Shown here in pieces: positions 9,030 to 21,972 of a stretch of 64,000 nucleotides of DNA. The notes below the pieces were generated by a model. The model searched no databases. It had not been told where the DNA came from and saw only the letters and a list, made by a program, of their open reading frames with translations. This DNA is from Pantoea alfalfae (GTDB lineage Bacteria; Pseudomonadota; Gammaproteobacteria; Enterobacterales; Enterobacteriaceae). Where the stretch lies: contig NZ_CP082292.1 of the NCBI RefSeq assembly GCF_019880205.1, forward strand, positions 2,666,001 through 2,730,000. The letters run 5' to 3'. Both the position numbers and the translations under genes were made by a program. Position 1 is the stretch's first letter. Each line of letters begins with the position of its first letter.

Positions 9030-9890
9030 GTGAAAACTGACAACCCTTTTAATCTTTTATTACCCGCCGCAATGGCGAAAGTGGCCGAAGACGCCGGTAT
9101 CTATAAAGCAACCAAACATCCCTTTACTACCTTCTTTCTGGCCATAAACGCTGGCGTATTCATCTCAATCGCATTCGTTTTTTATATTACAGCGACTACC
9201 GGCAGTGGCGCGATGCCTTATGGTATAGCCAAACTGATTGGCGGTATCTGCTTCTCTCTCGGTTTGATGCTGGTCGTGGTGTGTGGCGCCGACCTTTTTA
9301 CCTCGACGGTACTAATCGTCGTGGCTAAAGCCAGTGGTCGCATCAGCTGGGGTCAACTGGCCCGCAACTGGATTAACGTCTACGCCGGTAACCTGGCCGG
9401 TGCACTCTTCTTTGTCGCCCTGATGTGGTTTGCCGGACAGCATATGGTTGCGAATGGTGCATGGGGGTTGAATGTCCTGGAAACCGCCGATCACAAGATG
9501 CATCACACCTTTATAGAAGCAGTCTGTCTGGGTACATTAGCTAATCTGCTGGTCTGCCTCGCCGTCTGGATGAGCTATTCCGGTCGCAGCCTGACCGATA
9601 AGCTGGTCGTGATGATTCTGCCTGTTGGGATGTTTGTCGCCAGCGGTTTCGAACACAGCATCGCTAACATGTTTCTCATTCCCTATGCCATTACTATCCG
9701 CGACTTCGCAACACCTGAGTTCTGGCAGGCTGCTGGCACCACGGCTGCACAGTTTCATTCGCTGACCGTCAGTAACTTTATTCTCCATAATCTGATTCCC
9801 GTAACGATCGGTAACATCATCGGCGGTGGCGTTTTGGTTGGGCTGACTTACTGGGTTATCTATCTCCGCAAAGGTGACCAGGTACATTAA
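9030..9890 (+). CDS. focA: Formate channel FocA
   Basis: This 286-residue FNT-family protein forms a pentameric inner-membrane channel that exports formate made by PflB and can take it back up at low pH. Six membrane helices are visible; FVASGFEHSIANMF contains the conserved pore histidine. The N-terminal helix DNPFNLLLPAAMAKVAEDAG is the part that interacts with PflB in E. coli. It begins with GTG at 9030, with AGGAG nine bases upstream, the same start choice as E. coli focA. The gene is first of focA-pflB, 71 bp before pflB. Confidence 0.97.
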   Translation: MKTDNPFNLLLPAAMAKVAEDAGIYKATKHPFTTFFLAINAGVFISIAFVFYITATTGSGAMPYGIAKLIGGICFSLGLMLVVVCGADLFTSTVLIVVAKASGRISWGQLARNWINVYAGNLAGALFFVALMWFAGQHMVANGAWGLNVLETADHKMHHTFIEAVCLGTLANLLVCLAVWMSYSGRSLTDKLVVMILPVGMFVASGFEHSIANMFLIPYAITIRDFATPEFWQAAGTTAAQFHSLTVSNFILHNLIPVTIGNIIGGGVLVGLTYWVIYLRKGDQVH

Positions 9891-9961
9891 ACGCATTTTT
9901 GACGGCACAGGACGTTGACTGTGCCCGACCGTAAAGTCTCTTCATATAAGGCAGGTATATT

Positions 9962-12244
9962 ATGACCGAACTTAATGCAAAACTGGCTTCAGCATGGGAA
10001 GGATTTGCTGAAGGCGAATGGCAGAACAGCGTCAATGTGCGCGACTTCATTCAGAAAAACTACACCCCCTATGAAGGTGATGAGTCATTCCTGGCGGGCG
10101 CCACTGAAGCAACCACCAGGCTGTGGGAAAGCGTGCTGGAAGGCATCAAAATTGAGAACCGCACCCACGCGCCAGTCGACTTCGACACCGATCTCGCCTC
10201 CACAATTACCTCGCACGACGCGGGCTACATTAATAAGTCTCTGGAAAAAATTGTTGGTCTGCAGACTGAAGCACCATTAAAACGCGCCATCATTCCTTAT
10301 GGCGGCATCAAAATGGTCGAAGGTTCATGCAAAGTGTATGGCCGTGAACTCGACCCTTCTCTGAAAAAAATCTTCACCGAATACCGCAAAACACACAACC
10401 AGGGTGTCTTCGATGTTTATACCCCGGACATTCTGCGCTGCCGCAAATCAGGTATTCTGACCGGTCTTCCTGATGCTTATGGTCGTGGTCGTATTATCGG
10501 TGACTATCGTCGTGTGGCGTTGTACGGCATCGATTTCCTGATGGCGGATAAATTCTCTCAGTTCGCATCACTGCAGGAAGATTTAGAGAACGGTGTGAAT
10601 CTCGAGGCGACCATTCGTCTGCGTGAAGAGATCTCCGATCAGCATCATGCGCTGGCCCAGATCAAAGAGATGGCCGCAAAATATGGTCATGACATTTCCG
10701 GTCCGGCCACCAACGCGATAGAAGCTGTGCAGTGGACTTACTATGGTTACCTGGCTGCCGTTAAATCACAAAACGGTGCTGCCATGTCCTTTGGCCGCGT
10801 CTCAACCTTCCTGGATGTTTACATTGAGCGTGATCTTAAAGCCGGTAAGCTGACGGAAGAACAGGCTCAGGAACTGATTGACCATCTGGTCATGAAACTG
10901 CGCATGGTTCGCTTCCTGCGTACCCCAGAATATGATGAGCTGTTCTCTGGTGACCCAATCTGGGCAACCGAATCACTGGCAGGTATGGGCGTTGATGGTC
11001 GTACACTGGTATCCAAAAGCACTTTCCGCTTCCTGAATACCCTTTACACCATGGGTCCTTCACCTGAGCCAAACATGACCATTCTGTGGTCAGAAAAACT
11101 GCCCATTAATTTCAAGAAATACGCCGCTAAAGTCTCTATCGATACCTCATCTTTGCAGTATGAGAACGATGACCTCATGCGTCCTGATTTCAACAATGAC
11201 GACTACGCCATCGCCTGCTGCGTGAGCCCGATGATTGTCGGCAAACAAATGCAGTTCTTTGGCGCACGTGCCAACCTGGCGAAAACGCTGCTTTACGCAA
11301 TCAACGGCGGCGTGGATGAAAAACTGAAAATGCAGGTCGGACCGAAAGGCGACAAAATCAGCGACGACGTGCTGGATTTCGACACCGTCATGGAGCGTAT
11401 GGATCACTTCATGGACTGGCTGGCGAAGCAGTATGTGACTTCGCTGAACATCATCCATTACATGCATGATAAGTACAGCTATGAAGCGGCACTGATGGCC
11501 CTGCATGACCGGGATGTCTATCGCACCATGGCCTGTGGTATCGCCGGTCTTTCTGTTGCTGCGGATTCACTTTCAGCAATTAAATACGCCAAAGTGAAAC
11601 CGATTCGTGACGAAGATGGTCTGGCGATCGACTTCGATATCGAAGGTGAATATCCACAGTTCGGTAACAACGATGCCCGCGTTGATGACCTGGCCTGCGA
11701 TCTGGTTGAACGCTTCATGAAGAAAATTCAACAGCTGACTACCTATCGCAATGCCGTGCCGACGCAGTCTGTCCTGACTATCACTTCGAACGTGGTGTAT
11801 GGTAAGAAAACCGGTAACACGCCGGATGGACGTCGCGCTGGCGCACCGTTTGGACCCGGTGCTAACCCGATGCATGGTCGTGACCAGAAAGGTGCTGTGG
11901 CTTCACTGACTTCTGTCGCTAAACTGCCGTTTGCCTATGCGAAAGATGGTATCTCCTATACCTTCTCAATCGTGCCAAACGCGTTGGGTAAAGATGATAA
12001 TGTGCGCAAAACCAACCTTGCCGGTCTGATGGATGGTTATTTCCATCACGAAGCCAGCATCGAAGGCGGCCAGCACCTTAACGTCAACGTCATGAACCGT
12101 GAAATGCTGCTGGACGCGATGGAGCATCCGGAGAAGTATCCGCAGCTGACAATTCGCGTTTCTGGTTACGCTGTACGCTTTAACTCATTGACTAAAGAGC
12201 AGCAGCAGGATGTGATTACCCGTACCTTCACACAGTCACTGTAA
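9962..12244 (+). CDS. pflB: Formate C-acetyltransferase (pyruvate formate-lyase)
   Basis: PflB cleaves pyruvate with CoA to acetyl-CoA and formate during anaerobic growth, using a glycyl radical. The 760 residues match E. coli PflB. The catalytic cysteine pair is at C419-C420 (IACCVSP) and the radical glycine is near residue 735 in RVSGYAVRF close to the C-terminus, so the enzyme is intact. The radical is installed by PflA, encoded just downstream. The gap from focA has only AGG as a modest ribosome-binding site. A strong terminator follows at 12263-12286, separating pflB from pflA. Confidence 0.99.
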   Translation: MTELNAKLASAWEGFAEGEWQNSVNVRDFIQKNYTPYEGDESFLAGATEATTRLWESVLEGIKIENRTHAPVDFDTDLASTITSHDAGYINKSLEKIVGLQTEAPLKRAIIPYGGIKMVEGSCKVYGRELDPSLKKIFTEYRKTHNQGVFDVYTPDILRCRKSGILTGLPDAYGRGRIIGDYRRVALYGIDFLMADKFSQFASLQEDLENGVNLEATIRLREEISDQHHALAQIKEMAAKYGHDISGPATNAIEAVQWTYYGYLAAVKSQNGAAMSFGRVSTFLDVYIERDLKAGKLTEEQAQELIDHLVMKLRMVRFLRTPEYDELFSGDPIWATESLAGMGVDGRTLVSKSTFRFLNTLYTMGPSPEPNMTILWSEKLPINFKKYAAKVSIDTSSLQYENDDLMRPDFNNDDYAIACCVSPMIVGKQMQFFGARANLAKTLLYAINGGVDEKLKMQVGPKGDKISDDVLDFDTVMERMDHFMDWLAKQYVTSLNIIHYMHDKYSYEAALMALHDRDVYRTMACGIAGLSVAADSLSAIKYAKVKPIRDEDGLAIDFDIEGEYPQFGNNDARVDDLACDLVERFMKKIQQLTTYRNAVPTQSVLTITSNVVYGKKTGNTPDGRRAGAPFGPGANPMHGRDQKGAVASLTSVAKLPFAYAKDGISYTFSIVPNALGKDDNVRKTNLAGLMDGYFHHEASIEGGQHLNVNVMNREMLLDAMEHPEKYPQLTIRVSGYAVRFNSLTKEQQQDVITRTFTQSL

Positions 12245-12262
12245 TCACGGCTAAACCCGATA

Positions 12263-12290
12263 AAAAGGCTCCTCGCGGAGCCTTTTCCTT
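12263..12290 (+). terminator. Terminator after pflB
   Basis: A perfect 10-bp stem (12263-12272 with 12277-12286, loop TCGC) ends in a T run, 18 bp after the pflB stop. It explains why pflA can be set at a much lower level than pflB; pflA must have its own promoter in 12291-12407 or depend on read-through. Confidence 0.92.
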
Positions 12291-12407
12291 AAAAAGTCTG
12301 TTCTGATGGTCATCTTCATCAAGGTTCCTCTCAGAATCGATTTCCTGCCCTGAGCGCAACAGAGATTGCGCCGTCTGTCCCGGCAGACTCACTGGAGAAA
12401 CATCGCA

Positions 12408-13148
12408 ATGTCAGTTAACGGTCGTATCCACTCATTTGAATCCTGCGGGACCGTCGACGGTCCCGGCATCCGTTTCATCACCTTCTTCCAGGGCTGCCTG
12501 ATGCGCTGTCTCTACTGTCACAACCGTGACACCTGGGATACTCACGGCGGAAAAGAGATCAGCGTCGAGGCGCTGATGGCGGATGTGCTCTCCTATCGCC
12601 ACTTTATGAATGCGTCTGGTGGCGGTGTTACTGCGTCAGGGGGTGAAGCGATTCTTCAGGCTGAATTTGTGCGTGACTGGTTCCGCGCCTGCAAGGCCGA
12701 AGGCATCCATACCTGTCTCGACACCAACGGTTTCGTACGCCGCTACGATCCAGTGATCGACGAACTGCTCGACGTGACTGACTTAGTGATGCTCGATCTC
12801 AAACAGATGAATGATGACGTGCATCAGATTCTGGTGGGTGTATCCAATCATCGTACGCTGGATTTTGCCCGCTATCTGCAGAAAAAAGGCAAGCGGACCT
12901 GGATCCGATTTGTCGTGGTACCTGGCTATTCTGACGATGATGACACCGCGCATCGGCTGGGTGAATTCACACGTGACATGAAGAACGTCGAGAAGATTGA
13001 ATTACTGCCCTATCACGAGCTGGGTAAGCATAAATGGATTGCGATGGGTGAAGAGTACAAGCTGGATGGGGTGAAACCACCGGGGAAAGAGACGATGGAA
13101 CGCGTTAAAAACATTCTCGCCAGCTACGGTCACGAAGTGATGTACTGA
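12408..13148 (+). CDS. pflA: Pyruvate formate-lyase 1-activating enzyme
   Basis: PflA is a radical-SAM enzyme that abstracts hydrogen from the PflB glycine. The 246-residue length equals E. coli PflA. C30-x3-C34-x2-C37 (CLMRCLYC) binds the 4Fe-4S cluster, and the SAM-binding GGEAIL segment follows near residue 80. The ATG at 12408 is chosen because it gives the conserved N-terminus [15 protein letters not shown] and has GGAG upstream; the frame is open further upstream but that extension is not conserved. Confidence 0.98.
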   Translation: MSVNGRIHSFESCGTVDGPGIRFITFFQGCLMRCLYCHNRDTWDTHGGKEISVEALMADVLSYRHFMNASGGGVTASGGEAILQAEFVRDWFRACKAEGIHTCLDTNGFVRRYDPVIDELLDVTDLVMLDLKQMNDDVHQILVGVSNHRTLDFARYLQKKGKRTWIRFVVVPGYSDDDDTAHRLGEFTRDMKNVEKIELLPYHELGKHKWIAMGEEYKLDGVKPPGKETMERVKNILASYGHEVMY

Positions 13149-13161
13149 ATAATCGGTCATA

Positions 13162-13188
13162 AAAAAGGGAGCTTAACGCTCCCTTTTT
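13162..13188. terminator. Bidirectional terminator pflA / ycaD
   Basis: An 11-bp stem (13162-13172 with 13178-13188, loop TTAAC), flanked by A and T runs, lies between the convergent stops of pflA and ycaD and can terminate both. Confidence 0.92.
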
Positions 13189-13200
13189 ACTGTTCAGCGA

Positions 13201-14352
13201 TCAGGCATGTGCCACTGGCGTCGCCTGCTGATCCACTTTACGCAGCAGCATCAGCAGATAGATCAGCGCCACTGCGGCGATCATCACAAACAGCAGCCGG
13301 TCAGAATAATTCTGCATCAGAACAGAGGTCATTGCGGGTCCAGCCAGACTGCCAACGGTATAACTCATCAGCAGCGCCTGATTCATCGCAACCAGTTCAT
13401 GATGTGCGACTGTCTCGCAAGCCCAGGACATCGCCACCGGATAGAGTGTGAAGCCTGCCAGTCCCAGAACAAACAGCGCTGGCGCCATTGCGGCATTGGT
13501 TAACATGGCCATCGCCCCCAGGATAACGACAAAGACCTGCACCCGCAGCACCAGCAAGCGGCCGAAACGATCGGCAAGACGACCAACTGGCCACTGCCCG
13601 ACAATCCCTGCGCTAACCAGTAACGCCATCCAGTAGCCGACATTGGCATCACTCATTCCCTGATGCGACAGGTAAAGCGGCATCAGGCCATAAAGCGAGC
13701 CTAAAACGATACCGGAGATAATGCACCCATTGATGCCGAGACGTGAACTGCGGCGACGAAGCATCGGCCAGATGCGAGCCGGTGCCGCTTCAGCCGCTTC
13801 ACCGGTGGCTGATACCCGTGTGAAGACCAGCGGCAGTACCGCGCAGAACACCAGCGAAGTGACCCAGGGTACTACGCTCAGTAATTCTGTTGAGAGTGTG
13901 CTGACCAGTAACTGACCGGTTACAGTGCCGAGATAATAAACGATCATATAGGCAGCCAGTAGCTGTCCACGATTGCGGACGGTTCCGCTACAGAGAAGTG
14001 CGCTTTCAACCACGACCCACATCAGTGCACAGCCTACGCCCGCGACAAAACGAAGCGAACTCCATGCCCAGAAACCTTCCATCGCTACCAGGCAAATCGT
14101 TGCCACGGCAAAGAGTCCTGTTGCCAGATAATAACTGCGATTAAACCCGTAATGCCTGATTAACCAGCCTGCCAGCAATGTACCTGCCAGATTGCCGGTG
14201 TAATAAGAGGAACTTACGATACCTACCTGCCAGGTTGTCAGTAAGTCATGCGTCAGCCACAGCGGAACAAGCGTATTCAGCACGGCAATGGCGACAGTCA
14301 TTAACATCAGGCCGCAAAGCAGCAATATCACGGGGCGTGACCAGGTTGACAT
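13201..14352 (-). CDS. ycaD: MFS-family transporter YcaD
   Basis: This is a 12-helix major facilitator of 383 residues, one longer than E. coli YcaD. Its substrate is not known. The motif G-x-L-A-D-R-F-G-R (GRLADRFGR, between helices 8 and 9) and [19 protein letters not shown] are family features. The ATG at 14352 reproduces the conserved start MSTWSRPV, although the ribosome-binding site before it is poor; the frame is open upstream to about 14460 without conserved sequence. It stands alone, with terminators on both sides. Confidence 0.9.
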   Translation of the reverse strand: MSTWSRPVILLLCGLMLMTVAIAVLNTLVPLWLTHDLLTTWQVGIVSSSYYTGNLAGTLLAGWLIRHYGFNRSYYLATGLFAVATICLVAMEGFWAWSSLRFVAGVGCALMWVVVESALLCSGTVRNRGQLLAAYMIVYYLGTVTGQLLVSTLSTELLSVVPWVTSLVFCAVLPLVFTRVSATGEAAEAAPARIWPMLRRRSSRLGINGCIISGIVLGSLYGLMPLYLSHQGMSDANVGYWMALLVSAGIVGQWPVGRLADRFGRLLVLRVQVFVVILGAMAMLTNAAMAPALFVLGLAGFTLYPVAMSWACETVAHHELVAMNQALLMSYTVGSLAGPAMTSVLMQNYSDRLLFVMIAAVALIYLLMLLRKVDQQATPVAHA

Positions 14353-14672
14353 AGGGGATAAAAACCAGAGCAAAATGAAGGAAATTGCGCGCAGTTTGCC
14401 ACTGGCTTTTTTAAAGTCAATGGGCCGAATTTGACAGCAGCACATTTTGCTGCGGGACAATTTAATCTACTAATCTTCAGTGGGTTACAATTGTATTATG
14501 CGGCACGCTGCTGAACGCTATCTCTATGAAAAATTAGCTTTTTAAGCGTTCCGGCGCACCTGGTATCGATAACGTTTATTTGTGAATAAATTCCGTCTCA
14601 ATAAATCCTTTTTTTCAAAAATCAGGCATAAAAAAACCCGGCCATAGCCGGGTTTAAGAGATTGTGAATCGC
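14353..14672. other. serS-ycaD intergenic region
   Basis: This 320-bp gap contains the serS terminator (14630-14655) and should contain the ycaD promoter on the minus strand. The stretch 14461-14630 is AT-rich. No further gene or structure is recognisable. Confidence 0.5.
14627..14655 (-). terminator. Terminator of serS
   Basis: A perfect 9-bp stem (14634-14642 with 14647-14655, loop CATA) is followed on the minus strand by a run of T, 18 bp beyond the serS stop. Confidence 0.92.
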
Positions 14673-16040
<1,368 letters not shown>

Positions 16041-16057
16041 TTACCGTAACGTCTGTT

Positions 16058-17401
16058 TCAGCGGTAGCGTTTTGTCGGGCTATTTTGATCCTGCTCAGCG
16101 AGCCAGCTTAGCTTTTCACCAATCTTACCCTCAAGCCCGCGCTGGGTTGGAGTGTAATAGCGTGCGCTGGCCAGTTCCTGCGGAAAATAGACTTCACCGG
16201 CGGCATAAGCGTTGGTTTCGTCATGGGCATAACGATACTCTTTGCCCAGGCCCATCTCTTTCATCAGCTTAGTCGGCGCATTGCGCAGATGCTCAGGTAC
16301 ATCGTAATCGGGATGGTCGCGCGCATCACGCATTGCAGCCTTAAACGCGTTATAGACCGCATTACTTTTAGGCGCGCAGGCCAGATAGACAATTGCCTGC
16401 GCAATAGCACGCTCCCCTTCTGCCGGCCCGACACGCGTAAAGCAATCCCAGGCCGCAATTGCCACCTGCATACCGCGTGGGTCGGCATTGCCGACATCTT
16501 CTGAGGCGATAGCCAGCAACCGGCGTGCCACATAGAGCGGATCGCCACCTGCGGTAATAATGCGTGCATACCAGTAAAGCGCCGCATCGGGTGCCGAACC
16601 GCGCACAGATTTGTGCAGAGCCGAAATCAGATCGTAAAAGCGGTCGCCTTTGTTATCAAAACGCGCGGATCGCTCACCCGAGACTTCGTTGAGCAACTGC
16701 GGCGTCAGTTCACGCTGACCCGAGGCGGTGATTTCGGCCATATCCGCCATCATCTCCAGCGTGTTCAGCGCCCGGCGTGCATCGCCATTAACCAGCTCAG
16801 CAATCATCCTGCGCGTGTTGTCCGGCAGCACAATATCACTGTCGCCATACCCGCGTGTTTTGTCCTGCATCGCCTGATCCAGCACCTGCTCAATATCTTT
16901 CAGAGTCAGCGATTTCAGCAGATAGACGCGGGCGCGGGAGAGCAACGCGGAGTTAAGTTCAAAAGAGGGGTTTTCGGTGGTCGCGCCAATAAAGGTAATC
17001 GTGCCATCTTCGATATGCGGCAGAAAAGCATCCTGCTGGCTCTTGTTAAACCGATGGACCTCATCCACAAACAGGATGGTGCGCCGCCCGGCATGTTTAT
17101 TCTGGCGGGCACGCTCAATTGCCTCACGAATCTCTTTCACACCCGAAGTGACAGCTGAGATACGCTCCACATCGGCGTTACCATAATGCGCAATGATTTC
17201 AGCGAGTGTCGTCTTGCCGGTCCCGGGTGGTCCCCACAGGATCATCGAGTGCAGGTGCCCTGCTTCAATCGCGCGCGGCAGTGGTTTGCCCGCACCCAGC
17301 AGATGTTGCTGACCAATGTACTGTTTCAATGTTTCTGGCCGCATACGCGCGGCCAGAGGTTTGAAATTTTCGGTGGAAAAATCCAGAGACAGGTTACTCA
17401 C
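16058..17401 (-). CDS. rarA: Replication-associated recombination protein A (RarA/MgsA AAA+ ATPase)
   Basis: RarA acts at stalled replication forks, is related to clamp-loader subunits and unwinds DNA ends near SSB. The 447 residues equal the E. coli length. Walker A GPPGTGKT is at 57-64, Walker [11 protein letters not shown] near 115, sensor 1 [12 protein letters not shown] shortly after; the C-terminal tetramerisation domain contains the [10 protein letters not shown] and DVGNADPR segments. It starts 7 bp after the lolA stop, so the two are almost certainly co-transcribed. Confidence 0.98.
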   Translation of the reverse strand: MSNLSLDFSTENFKPLAARMRPETLKQYIGQQHLLGAGKPLPRAIEAGHLHSMILWGPPGTGKTTLAEIIAHYGNADVERISAVTSGVKEIREAIERARQNKHAGRRTILFVDEVHRFNKSQQDAFLPHIEDGTITFIGATTENPSFELNSALLSRARVYLLKSLTLKDIEQVLDQAMQDKTRGYGDSDIVLPDNTRRMIAELVNGDARRALNTLEMMADMAEITASGQRELTPQLLNEVSGERSARFDNKGDRFYDLISALHKSVRGSAPDAALYWYARIITAGGDPLYVARRLLAIASEDVGNADPRGMQVAIAAWDCFTRVGPAEGERAIAQAIVYLACAPKSNAVYNAFKAAMRDARDHPDYDVPEHLRNAPTKLMKEMGLGKEYRYAHDETNAYAAGEVYFPQELASARYYTPTQRGLEGKIGEKLSWLAEQDQNSPTKRYR

Positions 17402-17408
17402 CGTGACC

Positions 17409-18020
17409 TCACTGACGTTGGTCGTCCACCGTCACGCCTTTAGGCGGTGTGAACGTGAATTTATCCGGGCTGATAGCGCCATTCTGCTGGCTTTTCAGCT
17501 GGTAATCACTGCGCTGGCCATCCTGTTCGATAGCGCTGAAGCGGTTAATGGTGCCGCTGGAGGTCACCTGAATGGTGAACTGTTTCAGGTTGCCATCACT
17601 GTTTTTCGGTGTCAGCTCGAAATTGTCACCCTGCTGTTTGATGTTGTACTGCTTCCAGTCGTTCGACTGGTTGCGGGCAATCAGCATAAACGGCGTATTG
17701 CTGGTCGCATTCTGCAGCAGACTTACAGTCGCCTGCTCAACAAATGGATTGTAGAACCACAGCGATTTACCGTCAGAGATAATGATGCTTTCGTCCGGCG
17801 CGGTCATGTGCCAGTTAAACAGGCTGGGACGTTTAACCCACAATTCGCCTTCGCCATCCTGCACATTGGCACCGCTGCTGTCGGTCACTTTTTGCGTGAA
17901 GCTGGCGTGGAAGCTGCTGACCTTGTTCAGGCGCTGTTGCAGATCACTGGAAGCATCAGCCAGAACGCTGGCTGAAGAAAAAGTGGCCAACAGGCCAAGA
18001 GCGATTACGCGTAATTTCAT
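17409..18020 (-). CDS. lolA: Outer-membrane lipoprotein carrier protein LolA
   Basis: LolA is the periplasmic chaperone that takes mature lipoproteins from the LolCDE exporter to the LolB receptor. It has 203 residues as in E. coli, with a signal peptide of about 21 residues ending SVLA before D22. The half-barrel with hydrophobic lid is indicated by [13 protein letters not shown] and [10 protein letters not shown]. It is essential in E. coli. It lies between ftsK and rarA on the same strand. Confidence 0.98.
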   Translation of the reverse strand: MKLRVIALGLLATFSSASVLADASSDLQQRLNKVSSFHASFTQKVTDSSGANVQDGEGELWVKRPSLFNWHMTAPDESIIISDGKSLWFYNPFVEQATVSLLQNATSNTPFMLIARNQSNDWKQYNIKQQGDNFELTPKNSDGNLKQFTIQVTSSGTINRFSAIEQDGQRSDYQLKSQQNGAISPDKFTFTPPKGVTVDDQRQ

Positions 18021-18139
18021 CTGCTTCGATTCCTTATTTAAACGTTCCCATCGATAACTGCATTAAGCCTGGTCGCCGTTCCGCCATCAGAACAGAGGAA
18101 AAAGCCGAAAGCTGATCCAGATATGGGGGTTAACCGTAT

Positions 18140-18171
18140 AAAAACAATGAGCCAGTCGAAACTGGCTCATT
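18140..18171 (-). terminator. Terminator of ftsK
   Basis: A perfect 11-bp stem (18146-18156 with 18161-18171, loop CGAA), followed on the minus strand by a T-rich tail, lies 27 bp after the ftsK stop. lolA therefore needs its own promoter in 18021-18140, which I could not place. Confidence 0.9.
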
Positions 18172-18197
18172 AAGTAGTGTTTCAAAACATTTAACCG

Positions 18198-21100
18198 CTA
18201 CATATCGTGAGGCGGTGGCGACAGCACTTCACGGTTACCATTGTGGCCTGGTGCAGAGACGATACCCTGCGCTTCCATCTGCTCAATAATACGTGCAGCA
18301 CGGTTATAGCCGATGCGGAACTGACGCTGAACGCCTGAAATCGAGGCTCGGCGCTTATCGACCACAAAGCCGACAGCCTGATCGAAGAGTGGATCGAGTT
18401 CTTCATCGCTATCGATGCCACCAGCACTTTCGCTCTCTTCGCCTGCCGTAATACTGTCGATATATTGCGGACGACCACGTGCTTTCCAGTCCTGAACCAC
18501 CGCATGCACTTCCTGATCACGCACAAAGGCACCGTGAACACGAACTGGCAGTGAGGAGTTTGGCGGCATGTAAAGCATGTCACCCATACCCAGCAGTGAC
18601 TCCGCGCCGCCCTGATCGAGAATGGTACGTGAGTCTATCTTGCTTGAAACGGTAAAGGCGATACGTGTCGGGATATTCGCTTTGATCAGGCCAGTAATGA
18701 CATCTACGGATGGACGCTGTGTTGCCAGCACCAGATGGATACCCGCAGCACGGGCTTTTTGTGCCAGGCGCGCAATCAGCTCTTCAACCTTTTTCCCCAC
18801 CGCCATGATCAGGTCAGCAAACTCATCGACCATCACCACGATATAAGGCAGTTTCTCCAGAACCGGCGGGGTCATATCCATGCTGTCGCCCGGTTTCCAG
18901 AACGGATCAGGAATCGGACGGCCCATCGCTTCGGCTTGCTCCACTTTTTCGTTGTAACCCGCCAGGTTACGAACGCCCAGCGCCGACATCAGCTTGTAAC
19001 GTCGCTCCATTTCACCGACGCTCCAGCGCAGCGCATTCGCGGCATCCTTCATGTCGGTGACAACTTCGGTCAGCAGATGCGGAATGCCTTCGTAGACCGA
19101 CAACTCCAGCATTTTCGGGTCGATCATAATGAAGCGAACTTCTTCCGGTGTCGCCTTGTAGAGCATGCTGATGATCATGGCGTTCACGCCCACAGACTTA
19201 CCGGAACCGGTAGTACCGGCAACCAGCAAGTGTGGCATTTTCGCCAGGTCGGCCACGACCGGCTGACCGGCAATGTCCTTACCCAACACGACGGCCAGTG
19301 GCGACGGATTGTCGCGGAATTTAGGGCAATCCAGTACTTCACGCAGATAGACGGTCTGACGATGTTTGTTTGGCAGTTCCAGGCCCACATAAGGTTTGCC
19401 AGGGATCACTTCCACCACGCGAACTGCGACAGTCGAGAGTGATCGTGCCAGGTCGCGCGACAGGTTAGAAATACGTGCGGCCTTCACACCCGGTGCCAGG
19501 TCAAGCTCGAAACGGGTGATAACCGGGCCAGGCGAGATGCCAACTACTTCGGCTTTGACGCGGTAATCGCCTAAGCGTGACTCCACCAGACGGGCAGTCT
19601 GCTCCAGCGAGAACATATCAACCGGCTCTTCCTCTTCAGGTGGCGCCGTCAGGAGATCCAGCGAAGGCAGTGGCGTGGACGGTTTCTCCAGCGGCTGCTC
19701 ATGGCGCATCAGGAACGGATGGATCAGGCTGTCATGCAGTGAAGGTTTCGCTTCTTCAACTGGCTGAACCGGCTCAGCGGCTGGCGCGCTATAAGACGGC
19801 GCGCCATAAGCCGGGGCCTGAGGCGCCGTTGGTGCAGCATACACAGGCGCAGACGGAGCGGCATAATCCGCTTCAGGCTCTGCTGGCGTACCATAAGCAG
19901 GTGCAGAATAAGCCGGGACCTGAGCTGCCTCTGGTGCATGATAAACAGGCTCTGCGGGTACCGCAGGCGTCGCTGGCGCACTATAGGCAGGTTCTGCCGG
20001 TGCAAAACGGGCAGGTGCAGGCACCTGAGCCGGTGCCTGAGGGCTTGAGACCTCACTCACCTGCTGCCACGGTTCGTGTGAAGCCGCAGGTGCTTCCGGC
20101 TCCGGCGTCGCGGCAATCGTAAACAGCGGTTCAGACGGGCCGTCATCCACCAGATCTTTCATCGGTGAAAAATCGAACGCTGAGGCAGTATCAATATTTA
20201 ATACCGGCTCTTTTCTCACTTCAGGTTCATAGCGCTGCTGTTGCTGCTCGGCGAACTGACGTGCCAGTGCATCCTGCTGCTGCGCATCCTGCTCATCTTG
20301 TTCGTCCTGCTGCCAGCTGGTGCCGTAACGTTGCTGCTGCTCAGACTGGAAGGCCTGACGCAGTTCAGCCTGCTGCAGTGCCTCTTCTGCATCAGATGCA
20401 GTGGAAACCGACGTAACCGGGGCCGTTTCGCTCTCTTCCGCTTTGGCTTTCTCTTCAGCCATGCGCTGAGAAGGTAACTTAATGCCATAAGAGGCCAGTT
20501 CACGACGTGTAGGCAGTTTTACCGGATTAGGACGCGGCAGCGCCGGTCCGATACCCTGCTTAACCTGCGGATTCAGATTGGTTTCAGGTGCCAGGTCAAA
20601 AACAGGTGCAGTACGTGTGGCCGCCGTTGCGGCAGCGGCAGTGGCAGTGGCGGCTGTAGCGGCCGCAGGGATCGCTGATGTGTCACGCCAGTTACCCATT
20701 TTAGGTTCGTCATCGTCGTAAGCATTGAACGACGGCGCAGCCGGGGCTTCGTCTGGCATTTCAAAGTGGTAAAGCGGTGGTGAGGCCGCGGGTGCAGGAG
20801 CATTCTGCGCCGGAGACGGGGCCATCGTTGTACCATAGGATGCAGGGGTGCTCTGTGCAGATGCTGGAGCAGGTTGTGCCGTTGGCGATGCGGGCATTGC
20901 TGCTGATGCGGCAGGCGCCGATGCAGTAAAGGCCGCTGCAGCAGGTGCCGCGTTAACCGGCGCTGCGGGAGCGATGGTCACTTCTGCAGCTTCCGCAGTG
21001 GCGGCTACTGCCGCACTGGTTGCGGCTGCCGCTTTCGCCAGTAGCGGATCCGGCTGTGTCGGCACAGGCTGAGGGGCAGCGCGTGGCGCGGAAAGCAGCA

Positions 21101-21854
21101 CATCATCTTTCTGATCGGCAGCACGCGGCGCAGACAGCAGCACGTCATCATCCTGGTCGGCGACATGCAATGCAGGGACATCCGCATAATCTTGCGCGTC
21201 CCGCTCGTCATCCTCTTCCTGCCAGGGCTCATCGTGACGTGAGCGGTTGCTGGCAAACGTCAGCACGCCCATGACGACGCCGCCAATTCTTTCTGCAATG
21301 GTGAGCCATGACCAGCCGGTATACAGGGTTATCCCCGCTGCCCAGACGCAGAGCAGCATCAGCGTGCCGCCAGCCGGACTGAACCAGGGGGCAATAGCAT
21401 TACTGACCAGGCTGCCAATCACGCCGCCCGAGGCAAAGTACCAGATATCATCGGCGTTCAGCGCCGCCATACCACAGGTCGTCACCACCAGCGCGAGGAC
21501 GCCAATTAAGCGTAACCCGACGGCAAAGTAGTCAAAGTAGTCCTGGCTGTCGCGCTGACGGAAAGCAATCCAGCACAGACCCAGGATGACGGGCGGAATG
21601 GCGTACGCCATCACACCAAAGATGAAGAGTAAGGTGTCAGCCAGCCAGGCACCGACGCTGCCGCCGATATTATGGATAGGTTCATGCCAGGCCGTTTGCG
21701 ACCAGCTCGGATCGGAAGGGTTAAAACTGACCAGTGAAACCATCAGGTAGATAGCAAACAGCGCCACCAGAATCAGCAACGCTTCCAGCAGACGACGTCC
21801 ACTGCTCAGCGATTGTAACGAAACGTCTTTATCTTCTGTATATTCCTGGCTCAA
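18198..21854 (-). CDS. ftsK: DNA translocase FtsK
   Basis: FtsK anchors at the division septum and pumps DNA so that XerCD can resolve dimers at dif. From the TTG at 21854 it has 1218 residues, about 110 shorter than E. coli FtsK. Residues 1-190 carry four membrane helices. About residues 200-740 are the Ala/Pro/Gln-rich linker, with a duplicated 14-residue unit and YxAP repeats; the shortening lies there. The RecA-like motor follows, with Walker A GTTGSGKS and Walker [13 protein letters not shown]. The C-terminal winged-helix gamma domain ([15 protein letters not shown]) reads KOPS. The TTG is chosen because SQEYTEDKD then matches the E. coli start and GGAG lies upstream; an ATG at 21902 would add 16 unconserved residues. 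Confidence 0.97.
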   Translation of the reverse strand: MSQEYTEDKDVSLQSLSSGRRLLEALLILVALFAIYLMVSLVSFNPSDPSWSQTAWHEPIHNIGGSVGAWLADTLLFIFGVMAYAIPPVILGLCWIAFRQRDSQDYFDYFAVGLRLIGVLALVVTTCGMAALNADDIWYFASGGVIGSLVSNAIAPWFSPAGGTLMLLCVWAAGITLYTGWSWLTIAERIGGVVMGVLTFASNRSRHDEPWQEEDDERDAQDYADVPALHVADQDDDVLLSAPRAADQKDDVLLSAPRAAPQPVPTQPDPLLAKAAAATSAAVAATAEAAEVTIAPAAPVNAAPAAAAFTASAPAASAAMPASPTAQPAPASAQSTPASYGTTMAPSPAQNAPAPAASPPLYHFEMPDEAPAAPSFNAYDDDEPKMGNWRDTSAIPAAATAATATAAAATAATRTAPVFDLAPETNLNPQVKQGIGPALPRPNPVKLPTRRELASYGIKLPSQRMAEEKAKAEESETAPVTSVSTASDAEEALQQAELRQAFQSEQQQRYGTSWQQDEQDEQDAQQQDALARQFAEQQQQRYEPEVRKEPVLNIDTASAFDFSPMKDLVDDGPSEPLFTIAATPEPEAPAASHEPWQQVSEVSSPQAPAQVPAPARFAPAEPAYSAPATPAVPAEPVYHAPEAAQVPAYSAPAYGTPAEPEADYAAPSAPVYAAPTAPQAPAYGAPSYSAPAAEPVQPVEEAKPSLHDSLIHPFLMRHEQPLEKPSTPLPSLDLLTAPPEEEEPVDMFSLEQTARLVESRLGDYRVKAEVVGISPGPVITRFELDLAPGVKAARISNLSRDLARSLSTVAVRVVEVIPGKPYVGLELPNKHRQTVYLREVLDCPKFRDNPSPLAVVLGKDIAGQPVVADLAKMPHLLVAGTTGSGKSVGVNAMIISMLYKATPEEVRFIMIDPKMLELSVYEGIPHLLTEVVTDMKDAANALRWSVGEMERRYKLMSALGVRNLAGYNEKVEQAEAMGRPIPDPFWKPGDSMDMTPPVLEKLPYIVVMVDEFADLIMAVGKKVEELIARLAQKARAAGIHLVLATQRPSVDVITGLIKANIPTRIAFTVSSKIDSRTILDQGGAESLLGMGDMLYMPPNSSLPVRVHGAFVRDQEVHAVVQDWKARGRPQYIDSITAGEESESAGGIDSDEELDPLFDQAVGFVVDKRRASISGVQRQFRIGYNRAARIIEQMEAQGIVSAPGHNGNREVLSPPPHDM
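21076..21159 (-). repeat. Tandem 42-bp repeat inside the ftsK linker
   Basis: Two adjacent 42-bp units (21076-21117 and 21118-21159) differ at only a handful of bases and keep the frame. Each encodes one copy of (A)[13 protein letters not shown] in the FtsK linker. Confidence 0.85.
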
Positions 21855-21890
21855 GAGGACTCTCCAGGTGCCTGTAAAGTAAGAAGCAAC

Positions 21891-21912
21891 AGCGTCGGGC
21901 AAGCCCGACGCT
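21891..21912 (-). promoter_or_regulatory. Palindrome in the lrp-ftsK gap
   Basis: A perfect 10-bp inverted repeat with a 2-base centre (21891-21900 with 21903-21912) lies between the LexA box and the ftsK start. On the minus strand it is followed by TGTTGCTTCTT, so it may be a weak lrp terminator or an ftsK leader hairpin. Confidence 0.6.
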
Positions 21913-21914
21913 GA

Positions 21915-21934
21915 TCCTGTATGAATGCACAGGA
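21915..21934 (-). promoter_or_regulatory. LexA (SOS) box upstream of ftsK
   Basis: CTGT-ATGAATGC-ACAG at 21917-21932 keeps the full CTGT-N8-ACAG core of LexA boxes, 63-78 bp before the ftsK TTG. ftsK (dinH) is an SOS gene in E. coli with a LexA-controlled proximal promoter, so this is very likely functional. Confidence 0.75.
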
Positions 21935-21972
21935 GTGTACCGAAATCTCACAGGTTTTGCACCTGCCCCGCA

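Noticed and set aside
12301..12325. FNR site before pflA
   Set aside because: CTGAT-N4-ATCTT matches the FNR consensus in only 7 of 10 bases and has no associated promoter.
17316..17975. A 219-codon plus-strand frame opposite lolA
   Set aside because: Antisense to a clear LolA with signal peptide; no family recognised.
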